Origin: Moringa oleifera
Taxonomy: Eukaryota > Streptophyta > Magnoliopsida > Brassicales > Moringaceae
Assembly (NCBI GenBank): GCA_021397835.1
Contig: JAJFZO010000049.1
Location: 6,205,001 to 6,269,000, forward strand
Direction: 5' to 3'
Length of the DNA: 64,000 nucleotides
Shown here: positions 24,601 to 36,722 of the stretch, piece after piece
How the letters are laid out: each line of letters opens with the position of its first letter
How positions within the stretch are numbered: the stretch's first letter is position 1
Translations under genes and position numbers: made by a program
Notes under the pieces: generated by a model
Databases searched by the model: none
The model's input: only the letters and a program-made list of their open reading frames with translations
What the model was told of the DNA's origin: nothing

Positions 24601-27600
24601 ATTTAGCTACCATTTCACGAGGAGGTGAATTGTTTGCAACAACATTATGATAGAGCCAAGGTCCCTAGATTAAATGATTATTCTATGGCATTTTTAAAGT
24701 CACATTGGGGGTTAGTGAAAAGAGACACAAGTCTTTCAAGAAATTCCATGCCACTAATAAGTTTATGCGCTCCGTTTAACTTCGATTTTATTGTGCTGGT
24801 TCTCAAAGAAGCAAAGGCATAGAATACTAATGACGTTAGACCAATTAGTTTAGTGGGATGTGTATATAAAAATGCTCACAAAAGTATCAACAAAGAGATT
24901 TAGGTTGGTGGTGGGCATGGTTGTCAGCCAAAGTTAATGCCTTTGTCTAAGGCAAGCAAATTCTAAATGTTGTTCTTGTTGTTAATGAGGTGGTGGCTAA
25001 CTAGTTCAACACTAGAAAGAATAGTATTGTATGTAAGCTAAATGTAAAGAAGGTTTATGACCATGTGTTTCGAAGCTCTTTGATGTATATGTTAAGGAAG
25101 GTGGGTTATGGAGAAAAATTAGATACATTTCAATAACAATCCTTTAGAGTTGTTTTAGTGAATGGGAGACCTTCGCACTTTTTAAGTTCTACCAAGGGAC
25201 TAATCGCTAGTACCTCTGCTATTCATTTTGGTTATAAAGGCCTTCGACAAAATGATAACCATAGCAACTAAGACGGAGTTTTTTAAAGATTTCAAAGTAA
25301 GGAGGTTAAAAAATGAGATGATAGTATTACATTTATTATTTGCATATGATACCGTAATTTTCCAATGGCGTAGTGGAGGACTAGTTTGATTAATTTAAGG
25401 GGCATTCTATTGGGTTGAAAATAAATTTGAAAAAAAAAACGAACTAGCAACAAACAGAGTAAAGCCAAATGTAGTGAGATTGGTTAGTCTAATGGGAAGT
25501 AGGCTGACTAGCTTCCCATTGAAATACCTTGGACTACCGCTTGGAGCTATAAGTATAAGGACACAACGATTTGGAATGGTGTCTTGGAGAAGTTCGAGCA
25601 AAAGCTAGTAAGATTAAAACACCACTATTTATCAAAGACAAGAAGATTTACTTTGATCAAGAGCACAATCTCAAATCTCCCAATTTACTTCATATCATTG
25701 TTTCCAATTCCGAGGAAGGTAGTAAAAAAATTGAGTTACTACAACAAAAATTCTTATGGGCCAGCATGGGCAACTTTTATAAATATTACCTAATAGATAG
25801 GAAGTGGTTACTTAACCTATTGCTAAAAACGGACTAGAGATCAAACTTTATCAACCGTTAATCAAACATTGTTAAGTAAATACCTATGAAAGTTTATGGT
25901 GGAAATGAAGAGTTTGTAGAGATAGGTAATAAAGACCATATATGGTGAATTAGCAGGAAGTCGGATCACAATATAATATGTGAAAAACTATTAGAAAAAG
26001 ATGGGAGGAGCTAAAGGCATGAATTGGTTCAAGGTGACAAGGGGAAATACAATTAAATTTTGGCATGACAAATGGTGCGAGGATAAGTAAAAAGTTTCAT
26101 ACTATTTATTTCTTGGCACGTAATAAGGATGCATGGATTAGTGACTGCAAGGAGGTGGATGAAAAGGGGGGATCATGGTGGGTCTAGCTTAGAAGGAATG
26201 TCTAACACTGGGAAATAAACTAGATTAAACAATTTTATGCAAGGCTTTAAAGCATAAAGACAGAAGACATTGTGGAAGATGCAATGGTGTGGAAACTAAG
26301 TAGAAGGGCAAGGATAAATTCATTATAAATCATACTTCAGAGGATTAAACACAAGTGAGGGTAATGAGCAATTTCCTTGAAAACATATATGAAAGACTAA
26401 AGTATCCCTAAAGGTAGCCTTCTTTACTTAGGAAGTAGTGCAAGGAAAATTTCTAAAATTGATAACTTCTACAAAAATAGGTAAGATCATGGTGAATAAA
26501 TGCTATAAAAGGAAGAGACAACCATGGATGGCTCAACCATGGATGGCTCAACCATGGGAGAAGGTATTCATGTTGCTTGGTTTATCATGGATAGTAATGG
26601 TATCTATGATGGAGGAGCTAATGGCATGGATAGGGTCAAAGATTGGGGAAAAAAAGCAAGAGAATGATTAGCATGGTCCCTCACCAGTCATTTCGGATAG
26701 TATGGGGCGAAAGAAATAGAAGAGTTATTGACATACTGAAACACCATTAGGTTCAACAAAAGAATCCTGGGTTTATACACTAAAGACTTGGGTATTAGGT
26801 GCTTCTTTTGTAAATGAGGAGGATTTGTCAGATTTCATAGAGCTCTAACATCAAAGAACTAATTATAAATGTAATGGGTTGCACCCTTTTTGGTGCCATG
26901 TAATTAATACTTAACATTTGTTCCTACTCAAAATATATATAATTGCAAAAAACCCATGAATGTAACAATAAGAAGTTCGTGAGGAAAAATTAAAGAGTCA
27001 GTTTGCAATCAAATATCTAAATATTTTGAGAACTATGCACGTGGAATTTCAGATCTAAACCATACTAGAAAGGCTTACAAATCAAATCAAGCACGTGTGT
27101 GTATGTATATATATATATATATATATACACCGAGAACTACTCAAAGCAAGGCCATAAAATGGTCATTACCTTAAATGGTAAACTCAAAGGGGCGACCTTA
27201 ACCCCACAAGACAACCTCTAAGAACAACTCCAAGGTTTTTTCCCCAAAAACGTTATCCCAAAGACTCAAAACGCGAGGCTTCATCCCTTTTCCTTTAATT
27301 AGAAACAAAGTTAGCACTATATTAACTATAACGCACTAAGGAAGTGCCACCCATGTACAAACAGTAAGTTAAATCCTATCTAACAGTGAGGACATTTATG
27401 AACTCTACAAAGTCCTCATTTACAAAAGAATCCATCGTTACCCACAATTTAAGTTCATGCATCCATCTATTTTTTAACACATTAAGGGATGTTTCCACCC
27501 CTTTAACAACCCTTCTATTTCTCTCTCCCTACAATAACCATAAGTTAAGAAGATGAATCAATTCAATAGCCTTCTTCTTCACTCGAGTAGCCCTTTTACC

Positions 27601-30600
27601 TCCCCACGCCCTCAATTTTGCTACCATTGAATCCGACATCACCAAAGCTTGCCTCAACAATGCCAATGCACTCCCTCAAGAACTCTCTAAGCCACTACAC
27701 CATAGCATTATATGATCCACAATTTTAGCTTTTTTTTGCATAAAAAACACATGTTTGAAAGAGTGAATCCCATTTCTGTAAATTGTTAAGAGTTGGAGGT
27801 TTGGCCCAAGCCACTTCCCACACGAAAAAAGCCACCTTCAAGAGCTTCAACACTCTAAATTAGTTTCAAGGTATTTAATCCATCACCAGTCCTCCTTGAA
27901 CATCATCGATCATCTTAAAAAAAGATTTGACCGAAAATTTTTCTTCTTTATTCCCCCTCCAAGAGATTCTATCTTCGTTGTTACTACTGTAGATATGCTC
28001 CAAAAACTATCTTATCCGCCTCACTTCCCAATCCTGCACATTCCTTATAAATGCTATCTCCCATGTCACACCACCCTCATGAGGAATTAAGTACTCGCTT
28101 ACCCAAGCTTCCTTATTACACACAAGTTTATACATGTCCTAAAATGTCTCCCTTAACGGTTGGTCACCACACCTAAATCATACCAAAATTTAATATTGTT
28201 GCCCAGCCCAATTTCGAATCTCACATATGGTTTGACCATATCCCATACTTTTTTAATAGCTTTCCATAACTTTTCCTCCCCATTACCATAGCCCATCTCC
28301 CTTCCATCAATCCATATTTCGCTACCACCATCCTCTTCCACAAATATTCTTTTTCTGTCATGAATCTTCATAACCAGTTACCCAGAAAAGCCTTATTAAA
28401 CAAGCTAAGAGTTTTAATCCCAAGACCCTCGTTCATTACTGGTTGTCTCGCTATCTCTAATTTAACAAGGTGGTACTTAAACTCATCCCTCAAACTTTCC
28501 CATAAAAATCATCTATGCACTTATTCTAACTTCCTTATTATCATAGTAGACATCGAAGATAGCAACATGTAATAAAACGAAAGACTTGAAAAAGTGCTTC
28601 CAATGAGTATTAGTCCCCCTCTTTAGAAAAATATCTACTTTTTCATCCAACTAGCCTCTTTTCAAATCTCTCAACTACCAAATTCCATAACGTTGCTTCT
28701 TTAACTTTGGCTTCTAATGGAAACCATAGATATTTCATTGGAAAACCCCTCGAATTGCATCCTAACACTTTAGCAAGCCTCTTTCCATTCATTCCATCAC
28801 CAAGTGGGATAAGTTAGCTTTTTTTCAAGTTAACCTTCAATCCGAATACTGCCTCGAAGCATAATAAAACACTTCTTAGGTTGATCAATTAGTTTTTCTC
28901 TGCCCCACAAAAAATTATGATGTCATCGACAAACAAAATATGAGTTATCTCTAATTTCGACCTCACTCTACCCACTTTGAACCCACTCAATAGCCCCTCT
29001 TAAGTCACCATTCCAATCATGCTGTCAAGAGCTCACATTAGTAACATAAATAATAGTGGTGACAATGAATCCCCTTGACTAAGCCCTTTAGATGACTTAA
29101 GAAACTCAAAAGGGCTCCATTCACTAAAATAGAAAAGATTGGTGTCGAAATACACCATTTAATCCAACTACAACATCATTCACCATACTCCATCCTCTTC
29201 AACAAATATGTGACCATCTCCTAAGCAACATGATCCCATGCCTTTTCTATATCCAATTTATAAGTCATTCCTTTTTTCCCTTTCTTTAGTTGATGATGAA
29301 CTATTTCATTTGCAATCAACGCCACATCAAAAATTTGCCTCTCTCATGAAAGCATTCTGGTTTGAACTTATTACCTTTGCCATCACTTCCTTGAACCTCG
29401 TCATAAGAACTTTTGCTATTAACTTATAAATTTCCCCCACAAGACTAATCGGACGATAATTTTTTAAATTAATTGCCATTGCTTTCTTAAAGATCATCAC
29501 AAAAAAAGTTGAGTTTAAAATGCAAACAAACTTACTGCTATCATGAAACTCTTTAACCAATCTCAATATGTCATGCTTAACAATTTTTCAATTTTCTTTG
29601 AAAAAACCATAGTAAAACCATTCAGACCTGATGCTTTGTCTCGACTACAAGAAATAAGTTCTCCATAAACCTCAAAAGGTTTCTCTAGCCAATCTCAAAG
29701 ATCACTATTTATCATATCGAAATGTAGCCCATCAAGTGTCGATCTTCTCTCTTATTGCTCGCTATAAAGTTGCAAATAAAAATCACTTACCTTCCATTTC
29801 AACTTTTCTTATTGTTCTATTTTTTCCCCACCAAACTCCATCATACTAATGAAGTTATTATACTTTAGATGCATATTCGCCATACGATGAAAAAAACGAG
29901 AGTTTTTATCCCCTTTTTTGAGCCAAAGAGCCCTTGATTTTTGTCTCTAAGAAATTTCTTCCATCTTGAGTATTGTAGATAGCTTTTTATATATTTTAAC
30001 TCTCTTAATTTTCAATTCATTCAAACTCTCCCTAAGCATATCTGTCTCCTCAACCTTCACTAACTCCCCCTCCCCCCCATAAACCTTCCTTTCTTCTCCC
30101 AACATCCCTAAAGTGTTCTTCATTCCATTTCTCCTTTTCAAATATTTGAGCTTACATGCCACCACGAAACTCGCATGACCACTTACCCTTTTTTTTTCCC
30201 ACCACTCCTTAACATGAGCCCTATAACCTTCCACCTTAAGCCACAAATTCTCAAATCTAAAATAAGAAAGACCCCATATGATACCATCCATTTCAAGTAA
30301 AATCGAATTATGATCCGATGTTAGTCTGGGAAGAGTTTTTGACTCATTCGAAAGAACCGCTCTTCCAATTAGCTTGATATAATGAAACAATCAATTCTCG
30401 ATAGAGTTGGATTCTTCCGCAAATTAGACCATGTAAAGTCACCCCTCAAGAGTGGCAAATCCATCATTTAAAGCTCCGATACCATATTTAGGAACTCATA
30501 AGAACTCGCTCCACCTCCCCCATTTTCGGATTTTTCATACGCATATAACAGCTGGTTGAAATCACCTCCTATCACCCAAGATTTATTCTACCATCTTTTA

Positions 30601-33600
30601 CACTTTCTCAACTCTTCCCAGAACTTGGTCTATCTCTCCATTGCGTTATTATTGTATACTCCTGGGAACTCCCACTCAAACACATCTTCCTCCCTTTGAA
30701 AAACACATGAGATAGATCCACAGTGCTCCACACATCTACCCATTTTTTCATTCCACATTACAAGTACACCACCCGTATTCACCAAAGCTAATAAAGCTTT
30801 CCACTCCACTCCCCTTACTTCCCACCAAGTTCTTACTATTTCCTCATTTATATTTGCAATTTTTGTCTCCTGAATGCATACTACGTCTACCATACACTTT
30901 TTTAATACATGTTTGACCACCACCTTGTTCTCAAATCCATTCAATTCTTTAATATTTTAAGAAAAAACTCTATGCATTATGATCACACACTCCCTCTCCA
31001 CCATTTTCTGCCTTCTTACACCTTACTCCAACCTTCCTTCGCTTCTCATAATTAATTGAAAATTTCAAACGCTTTAATTCCTTACTTGCAGTCCCTTTTC
31101 CTTTCCTACTAAAAAAGCTCCTACTGGACTGAATTTCATATTTCTCTCACCATTTTTTTTTTCAATCTCATTAAACAACCTAAAAGTTCTTCAAATCCTT
31201 GGAAGGAGACCCTCACTATTTTACAAACTGTTCTCATATTCTTCAACATCCTTTCTGATACTGTCAATTGTTACTTGTGTTCTGTTCGTTCCACAATCCC
31301 ATTGTCTCATAACTTCATCACTCCAAATTGATTTTCTGTCAAAACCTCAAAGCTCTGCAATGCTTTTTCTTCTACTATTGATCCATTCTCATTGATTTGT
31401 ATCTCAAAGATCAACTTCTCTACATTGGAATCCCTTATGACTATTTGCCTTTCAATATTCTCCATTGTCCATTCTGTAACACCCTTATTACATTCCCATA
31501 TAATATCTATTACTTTTGCCCTTTATGGTGCCACTATCAAGATCCCCTTCCTTTTGTCTCAAATACCAGACCCCACATAGTCAACCTCCATATGCCTAAT
31601 TTCTGTCATCTTCATTCTCCTTTCCCCTAATAGCCATTCAACTCCCAACTTATCTGATACCACACTCCAACCAACACATCATATGTCTCCCGGAGCCTTC
31701 ACCTTGGTTCTTAGCTCTCCCAACTTTTTTCTTTTCTTAAACTACCACATAATCCCTCATTAAGACAAGGTTCGAATCTGACTAACGAGGCAAACTCGTC
31801 TTATCTCCTCCACAATCACTAGATTCCCTGAAGTTTCTCTTCAATAACTTCGGAATAGCATCTCCGACCACCTCTGTTAAGGTCAACGGAATCAATCTAG
31901 TCGGAAAAGGCCTCTCCCGACGAAGATTGATACTTGGATCTATCGGACTCTAAAGCCTCTTTCTCGAGTCGAAATTACCCATTTTAAGAGAATCCGATTT
32001 GGATGATTTCTTAACCTATTTTCTTATCCTAACATTGGGCATGTTCTTTCTAGCTCACCAGCTAGGAGCTTAGCATTCAAACCCACCCACCACACTCAAT
32101 CTGAGCCCGTTGGATGCCTTCTTCCTTACCAGAAAAACTCAACCCGAGCTTGCTCATTTGCATTATGGATTTGTAGCTCACTGACCCTCCCATAAGAATC
32201 GATTTCCAGCTTTTATTCATTGTCGATTTGTTAAGGCAACTCCCTATCACTTTGTCTCGTCATGTCCAAAAGCTGAATCGATGTTAGCAAGTAAGGCACT
32301 GAACTTGCTCCCCAATGACCCCAAACTCCCCTTCTTCTCTCTCTATCTCAAATTTATGAACCTCCTGAACTACCCTTCTCCCTTGTTCCGTTTCTTCATA
32401 CACCTTCTCCACTGCATCCGCTAACTTAATCCAACCTCCACCATTATCCTCGTAATGGAAGATTAACGATCCAATCTTGTATCCTTTAAACTCCAAGAGC
32501 TTCAAAAAGGGGCCCAAATAATTCACCTCTTTTGACAAGAAGAACAGCTTATCCCTTCCTCTCCACTTGCGTTTACTTGGGATATCGCCATTCCGCACCA
32601 AGGAATCAAATGATCCCCTCAACTACCTCCTTTCCTCCTTGTTGAAAAAGATGGATGAAGATGCCCTTTGCTACACTCTGTGACCTTCAAACTATCATTA
32701 CTCTTAAGATCTTTCACAAATTTGAATTCCTTTCTCTCTGTTCTCAGACAACAAACCCAGTGGGGGTCATTCACTCCCAACTCAATTCTTTCACACTCTC
32801 TCATGCTTTGCCAATCTACCCCTTGCTCCTTAGGCAACCCCATGGGGTTCAAACAACCACTTTTTAATTCAATATCAGTAGCAAACAAAGCTTTTAAAAA
32901 AAATAAAGAACAATATTATGTCTTTCAATACAAGAAAAGAATTAAAAAGCTCTTTTTTCTAATAATCATGGTATTCAAAGACATTCCTTCTGCATTTAGC
33001 TCGAGACCCAATCAACTAATCTACAAGGTCCAAGGGGAGCCACGAAAATTCTCTATCCCTAAACAAGGTAGCACTTTAGTGAGGAATAAAACTCATGCCT
33101 CTTTCAACCTCCATTTGCCCCAACCACTTTGGTACCACTAGGCAACACCGACTTGCATGCCTCTAAGCTACACCCACTTAGGTACCACTAGGAAGTTTAT
33201 GAAACAAAGATAAACTGTACCTAGAACCAAACAACCAAGTAACTTCCCTTCAAACATCTTAGAGTTACGAAATGAAACGTTTTTCCCTCTCATCAACTAC
33301 ATAGTTAACAAACCGAAAGTTGAACTTGAGCTTAGCTAAAAATTTATTTGAGTAATGAAATCATGCTCGAGTTGCCTATGTTTAAGTTTTTAAACCTTGG
33401 TATAGCTTGAGCTCAACTTAATTACTTAAACAAGCTAAGCTCAAGCTCATTAGGACCAAGTTTAGTTCAAGCTCAATAAGGTCGTCACGAGCCAAGCTTG
33501 ATAATATGCATAAGAAATTCTCAGGCTAAAAATTCAACCCACAAGGGCGTCTAGATTACAAATTACAAAGTGATATAAAACAGAAACATACTAGTCTTAT

Positions 33601-35365
33601 GACATAGGAAAAGGGTAGGTAGGAAATTCATAACTTTAGCCATTCTACTTTGCATCTTACAGCACCTCTTTCCAATTCAGGACTAACCATTGCCCTTTTT
33701 AAATGCGTGCATTTCCATGTAAGTTTCTTTTTCCTGATTATATTGAATATTTCACATAGAAGATTTCTTTTTTAAATATTTATATTCTAGTGAGGATTAT
33801 CCCGTTATGCATTGTTAACTCAATTTTTAACTTCAGAAAAAGGTGATATGTTCCTATGCATGGAATGAGAAAGTAGCTACACAGATATTATTTGTAAGAA
33901 AATGTTACATAAAAAAAAAAGAGAGAGAGATGAAAAAGATCTCATCTTGTTTTTTCCCATATATCATGATCCCCCATTTTAGCCAACTCCAATTGCATTT
34001 ACCATTAACCATAGCTTTGAAGACAGAACAATCCTAACAGTGACAGTACATGCACATATCAAAGGCACCCATTCATTTAAAAAGAAGACAAAGGAGTTGC
34101 TAATGTACCAAGTTGATGAGGTACTTGCTAAAGGAAATTTCAGTGAGATGCCCCTATTTCATTGCCATGTGAAAGTTATGTATTGCGTCACACACACACA
34201 CAGACACTTACTCATTCACTTATGACCTCTCTGGGTTTATTTTAAAATCCAAATTCATAAAGAGGACAAAATTTTGGAAAGGGGTATGAGGTTAACCAGA
34301 TTATAAATCCAACTATTAGTTGAAAAGTATTAATGGAACAATTCCCTACTTAAACTAGCCAATGAACCACATATGTGAAGTATGAAACAAATTATAAGCA
34401 AACTCATTCACAAGGTTAATTCAATCACATATGTCTTTGAAGTTAGCTCATTTAAACCAATAGTAAAAATGCGTCCACTCAAATGCATGACCATATCTTA
34501 GCTCTGACCAAGCTCATTGAAATCTGTTCAATAATTGTGCTAGTTCATTTTAACTCATAATATAACACCTTTTGAGTGCTCTACAGCAGCATTTTATCAA
34601 ATAAATCATAGGCAACAAGCACAGTAGTTCATTTTAACTCATAATATAACACCTTCTGAGTGCTCTACAGCAGCATTTTATCAAATAAGTCATAGGCAAC
34701 AAGCACACTAGTTCATTTCAACTCGTAATATGATACCCACTGAGTGCTCTACAGCAGCATTTTATCAAATACATCATAGGAAGCATAAGAGTAGTAACAT
34801 AAACAAACAAAGAGATAAGCAACATAAGAGTAATAACAAAAGCTACCAAGAGAGCAATAAAATCACAACAAATCAGCCTAACTGTGTCATGCTGAACAAG
34901 TCAAATCCTCACGACCAGTTCACTGCCACAGTCAACAAAACCATCTCACACATCTACTTACAAAAATGAAATTAACTTTAAATAACCAACACAGACATAC
35001 GACCCATTTTGAAACATTGATAACCAATAACTGCAATGGAACACATTACACAAACCCAAAAAAAAAAAACAAGGATTTGCGTATTTAAGCACAAAAGAAT
35101 AGCTAAGTACAAAAATGAAAACCCTAAAGCACCGTTAGTTGCTTAGAAGCTGACGGGAACAAGAAAGAACGGACAGAATCTTAAACTACCCATTTGAGCA
35201 AAACCTCAAATAAAGGCACGAATTTTTCTTTCATTTCCAGATGGTACCCCGGAAAACAAACAGACCATGAAGAAACCCGACAAAAAGAAAATGAAAGAAA
35301 TGCTGAGAGAATTGAAATGAATTACCAGGAACGCTATTTGAGATGAGATGCATAGCATGTGGCAT
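18215..35365 (-). CDS. RHON1: RHON1-like Rho-N domain protein, plastid RNA processing
   Basis: Two coding exons on the minus strand: 35365-35326 (MPHAMHLISNSVPG start, phase 1 donor GTAATT) and 19356-18215 (acceptor TTTTTGTAG, then GYGPLDRRCLPCSG), giving 393 aa; Arabidopsis RHON1 is about 400 aa. The second exon has no in-frame ATG before residue ~46 of the joined protein, so a distant first exon is needed. The N-terminus is Ser/Arg-rich with few acidic residues, as expected for a chloroplast transit peptide, with a possible processing area near VSFVCKA. The middle is charged and low in complexity, including an acidic Glu/Pro-rich repeat. The last ~38 residues (LSALKLTELRALAKSRGVKG, then KKGVLVELL) form a Rho_N/SAP-like helical domain. 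In Arabidopsis RHON1 binds plastid RNA, works with RNase E, and terminates transcription at rbcL. The intron is about 15.97 kb and full of transposons. The exon 1 assignment is an inference from phase, splice sites and leader context. Confidence 0.85.
19641..19739. repeat. 33-bp tandem repeat, three copies
   Basis: Units start at 19641, 19674 and 19707 (AGTAATTGTTTGTAGCATGT...). The first two are identical and the third has diverged. Located in the RHON1-like intron. Confidence 0.9.
21649..21686. repeat. AT dinucleotide microsatellite, about 19 units
   Basis: Uninterrupted AT repeat inside the 5' part of the plus-strand LINE. Confidence 0.97.
22176..22839. mobile_element. Mutator-type MITE nested in the LINE
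   Basis: A ~664-bp AT-rich non-coding element. Its termini are imperfect inverted repeats: the left end reads GGAATGAGCATTAATCG, and the right end read in reverse is GGTGAGCATTAAGTCG, with a few extra bases outside it. It is flanked by a perfect 9-bp duplication TGAAAGGCA at 22167-22175 and 22840-22848. A 9-bp target duplication is typical of Mutator-like elements. No transposase frame is present, so it is non-autonomous. The AACCGATC/GATCGGTT-like subterminal words match a common plant MITE style. It interrupts the plus-strand LINE and is therefore younger. Confidence 0.8.
27105..27127. repeat. TA microsatellite between the two LINE 3' ends
   Basis: Short TA run at the boundary between the plus-strand and minus-strand LINEs. 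Confidence 0.9.
27170..32990 (-). mobile_element. Degenerate plant L1-type LINE, minus strand
   Basis: Read on the minus strand this element mirrors the plus-strand LINE. An ORF1-like relic lies at 32.9-32.3 kb (unrecognised, charged). An endonuclease relic lies at 30.9-30.6 kb (VDVVCIQETKIANINEEIV). The linker frame at 30.4-29.9 kb reads LPRLTSDHNSILLEMDG and FRFENLWLKVEGY. RT lies at 29.6-28.7 kb (LKNYRPISLVGEIYK, then HILFVDDIIIF as the FADD box, and GFPMKYLWFPLEA). The RT zinc-binding tail lies at 28.2-27.7 kb (IKFWYD, WEVAWAKPPTLNNLQKWDSL). It has many stops and shifts. Frames are longer and motifs better kept than in the plus-strand copy. It has the same orientation as the RHON1-like transcript, so its 3' end could offer a cryptic polyadenylation site. 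Confidence 0.82.
34541..34783. repeat. 84-bp tandem repeat, three copies
   Basis: Units start at 34541, 34625 and 34709 (TAGTTCATTTTAACTCATAA...). The first two are nearly identical and the third is more diverged. All lie in the RHON1-like intron, 0.6-0.8 kb from exon 1. Confidence 0.95.
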
Positions 35366-35484
35366 TGTTGTGGAAGCTTCAAATGAGAGTGTAATGGCGG
35401 TTTTGCATTCTTGGTATTCTAGAAACTAGGTTGTCAAAACTTCGGAAAGTTTAGGAGTCCTCGTGCGCAAAGCTAAACTATCTA

Positions 35485-35505
35485 CTATATAAGGCCATTG
35501 ATAAG
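35485..35505 (-). promoter_or_regulatory. TATA-like box and I-box core of the RHON1-like gene
   Basis: On the minus strand TTATATAG (35492-35485) lies about 120 bases upstream of the exon 1 ATG at 35365, a suitable distance for a core promoter. Immediately upstream is CTTATC, the reverse of the GATAAG I-box core (35500-35505) found in many light-responsive plant promoters, which would suit a plastid protein gene. This supports a real transcription start near exon 1. Both are short motifs. Confidence 0.5.
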
Positions 35506-36722
35506 GGACTCCCCGGGTAATATTTGATTTGATTAGGATCAAGAGCGGGCGAACGGACAAGACCTGTCTTTTCCTTTATCTTTTTCAGTCTTCGTTCAAA
35601 ATTTCTCCCGGTTATTTAAAATTTAATTAAAATTTTTAATTTAAAAATAGATGAAGGTAATGTCTATATTATATGAGACAAGTCTCTTTTTCCCTTTTCT
35701 TCTTATGTTATTCTTGCTTTCTTGTCTATTTAACATAACAAAAGAATTTTAAAAATTAAACTCTTTTTTTAAACTATAAAATATTTTTATAAATTTTTTA
35801 TAATAAAAATTTTAAAAATTATCAATATTCAAAAATTTTAAATTTTTATAATAATAACTTTAAAAAATTTTATATTTATTTTAAATCTAAACTCATAATA
35901 CAAAATTTTTAATTTGAATAACTTTAATTTTTAATTTTTTAATAACATTTAATTTAAATTAAATTAATAAATTATTTTTTAAAATTTAAGATAAAAATTA
36001 AAAAAAAATCTTGAAAATTTTGAATTATATTTAAACAAAAAATAGTTTATTTTAATATAATCTTAAAAGTAAAAATGAATACATCAGATTGCCCTCCATA
36101 TTTGTACTAATTGATAAATATCTTAGAATTTAAATTTTTATCATCACTTCTATACAATAAGGTGTAATCATTAAAAAAAATTTCTACTCCAAATAACATC
36201 ATGTACATTTTAAGCCAAAGATTAAATGTTCATGTCATGTGAATAAAATGTATCACATCACAAACTTACACAGCGTATATAATATGCAACATTAGCGCAT
36301 AACTTGCACGAAGTGTGAGAAAGTTTGTTTACGAGAATTGCAAGGTCCCATAAAAAGTATTGATTAATCCGAAATCATAAAAATACCCATGTAGTGCCAA
36401 TCAAGGAAAACCCACAAGTAAAGTTTACATCTGGTAGATGAAATTTTCTTTTGTCGATTTCCGCCTGAGATCTGTTCTGATGATAATGTTCGAAAACTCA
36501 AAATTCAATGCAGGCTACTTCCTACTCTTCAGCTGAAAACAAAGTGACAGCTACTGGTTTTGCAACGATTACTATGACTAATCACCATCCTCAATTGGAT
36601 GAACCTGAAGATCATATCTTTTATTTTCTTGTCCCTTGTAATGGGAATGGAAACAACTGGACATGGGGAAGAAAATGAAAAGTAAAAACCAAAATGAGTC
36701 AGGATCATAGTGCAATCACCAT

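Larger units (their letters stand above)
20750..26930 (+). mobile_element. Degenerate plant L1-type LINE, plus strand
   Basis: Full-length-scale but broken non-LTR element, recognised from scattered frames. An apurinic-type endonuclease relic lies at about 23.4-24.0 kb (VNVVCLKKTKI, then LRAFKEIVMKLEMQDFPRVR and YTWSSM). The linker follows at ~24.0 kb (LPRLTSHHHPIALEVDGM). Reverse transcriptase relics run through 24.8-25.6 kb: DVRPISLVGCVYKN, LNVKKVYDHV, the catalytic box as LLFAYDT instead of FADD, and FPLKYLGLPLGA. A zinc-binding RT-associated tail relic lies near 26.0 kb (GNTIKFWHDKW). Stops and frameshifts occur throughout, so it is dead. The 5' limit is vague; the 3' end is near the GGTGCCATGTAATTAATAC segment at ~26.9 kb. 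It lies antisense to the host gene. Confidence 0.8.
19357..35325 (-). other. ~16-kb intron 1 of the RHON1-like gene
   Basis: Bounded by donor GTAATT at 35325 and acceptor TTTTTGTAG ending at 19357 on the minus strand. It contains a 33-bp tandem repeat (19641), a plus-strand LINE (~20.7-26.9 kb) with a nested MITE, a minus-strand LINE (~27.2-33.0 kb), and an 84-bp tandem repeat (34541). The flanks (19.4-20.6 and 33.6-35.3 kb) look like ordinary intron sequence. The interval 33.3-33.5 kb is rich in AGCTTGAGCTC-like words, typical of transposon remnants. Confidence 0.8.

Noticed and set aside
29947..30390. Single 147-aa protein gene on the minus strand
   Set aside because: It is the linker part of a LINE ORF2 between endonuclease and RT, with stops on both sides, not a separate gene.
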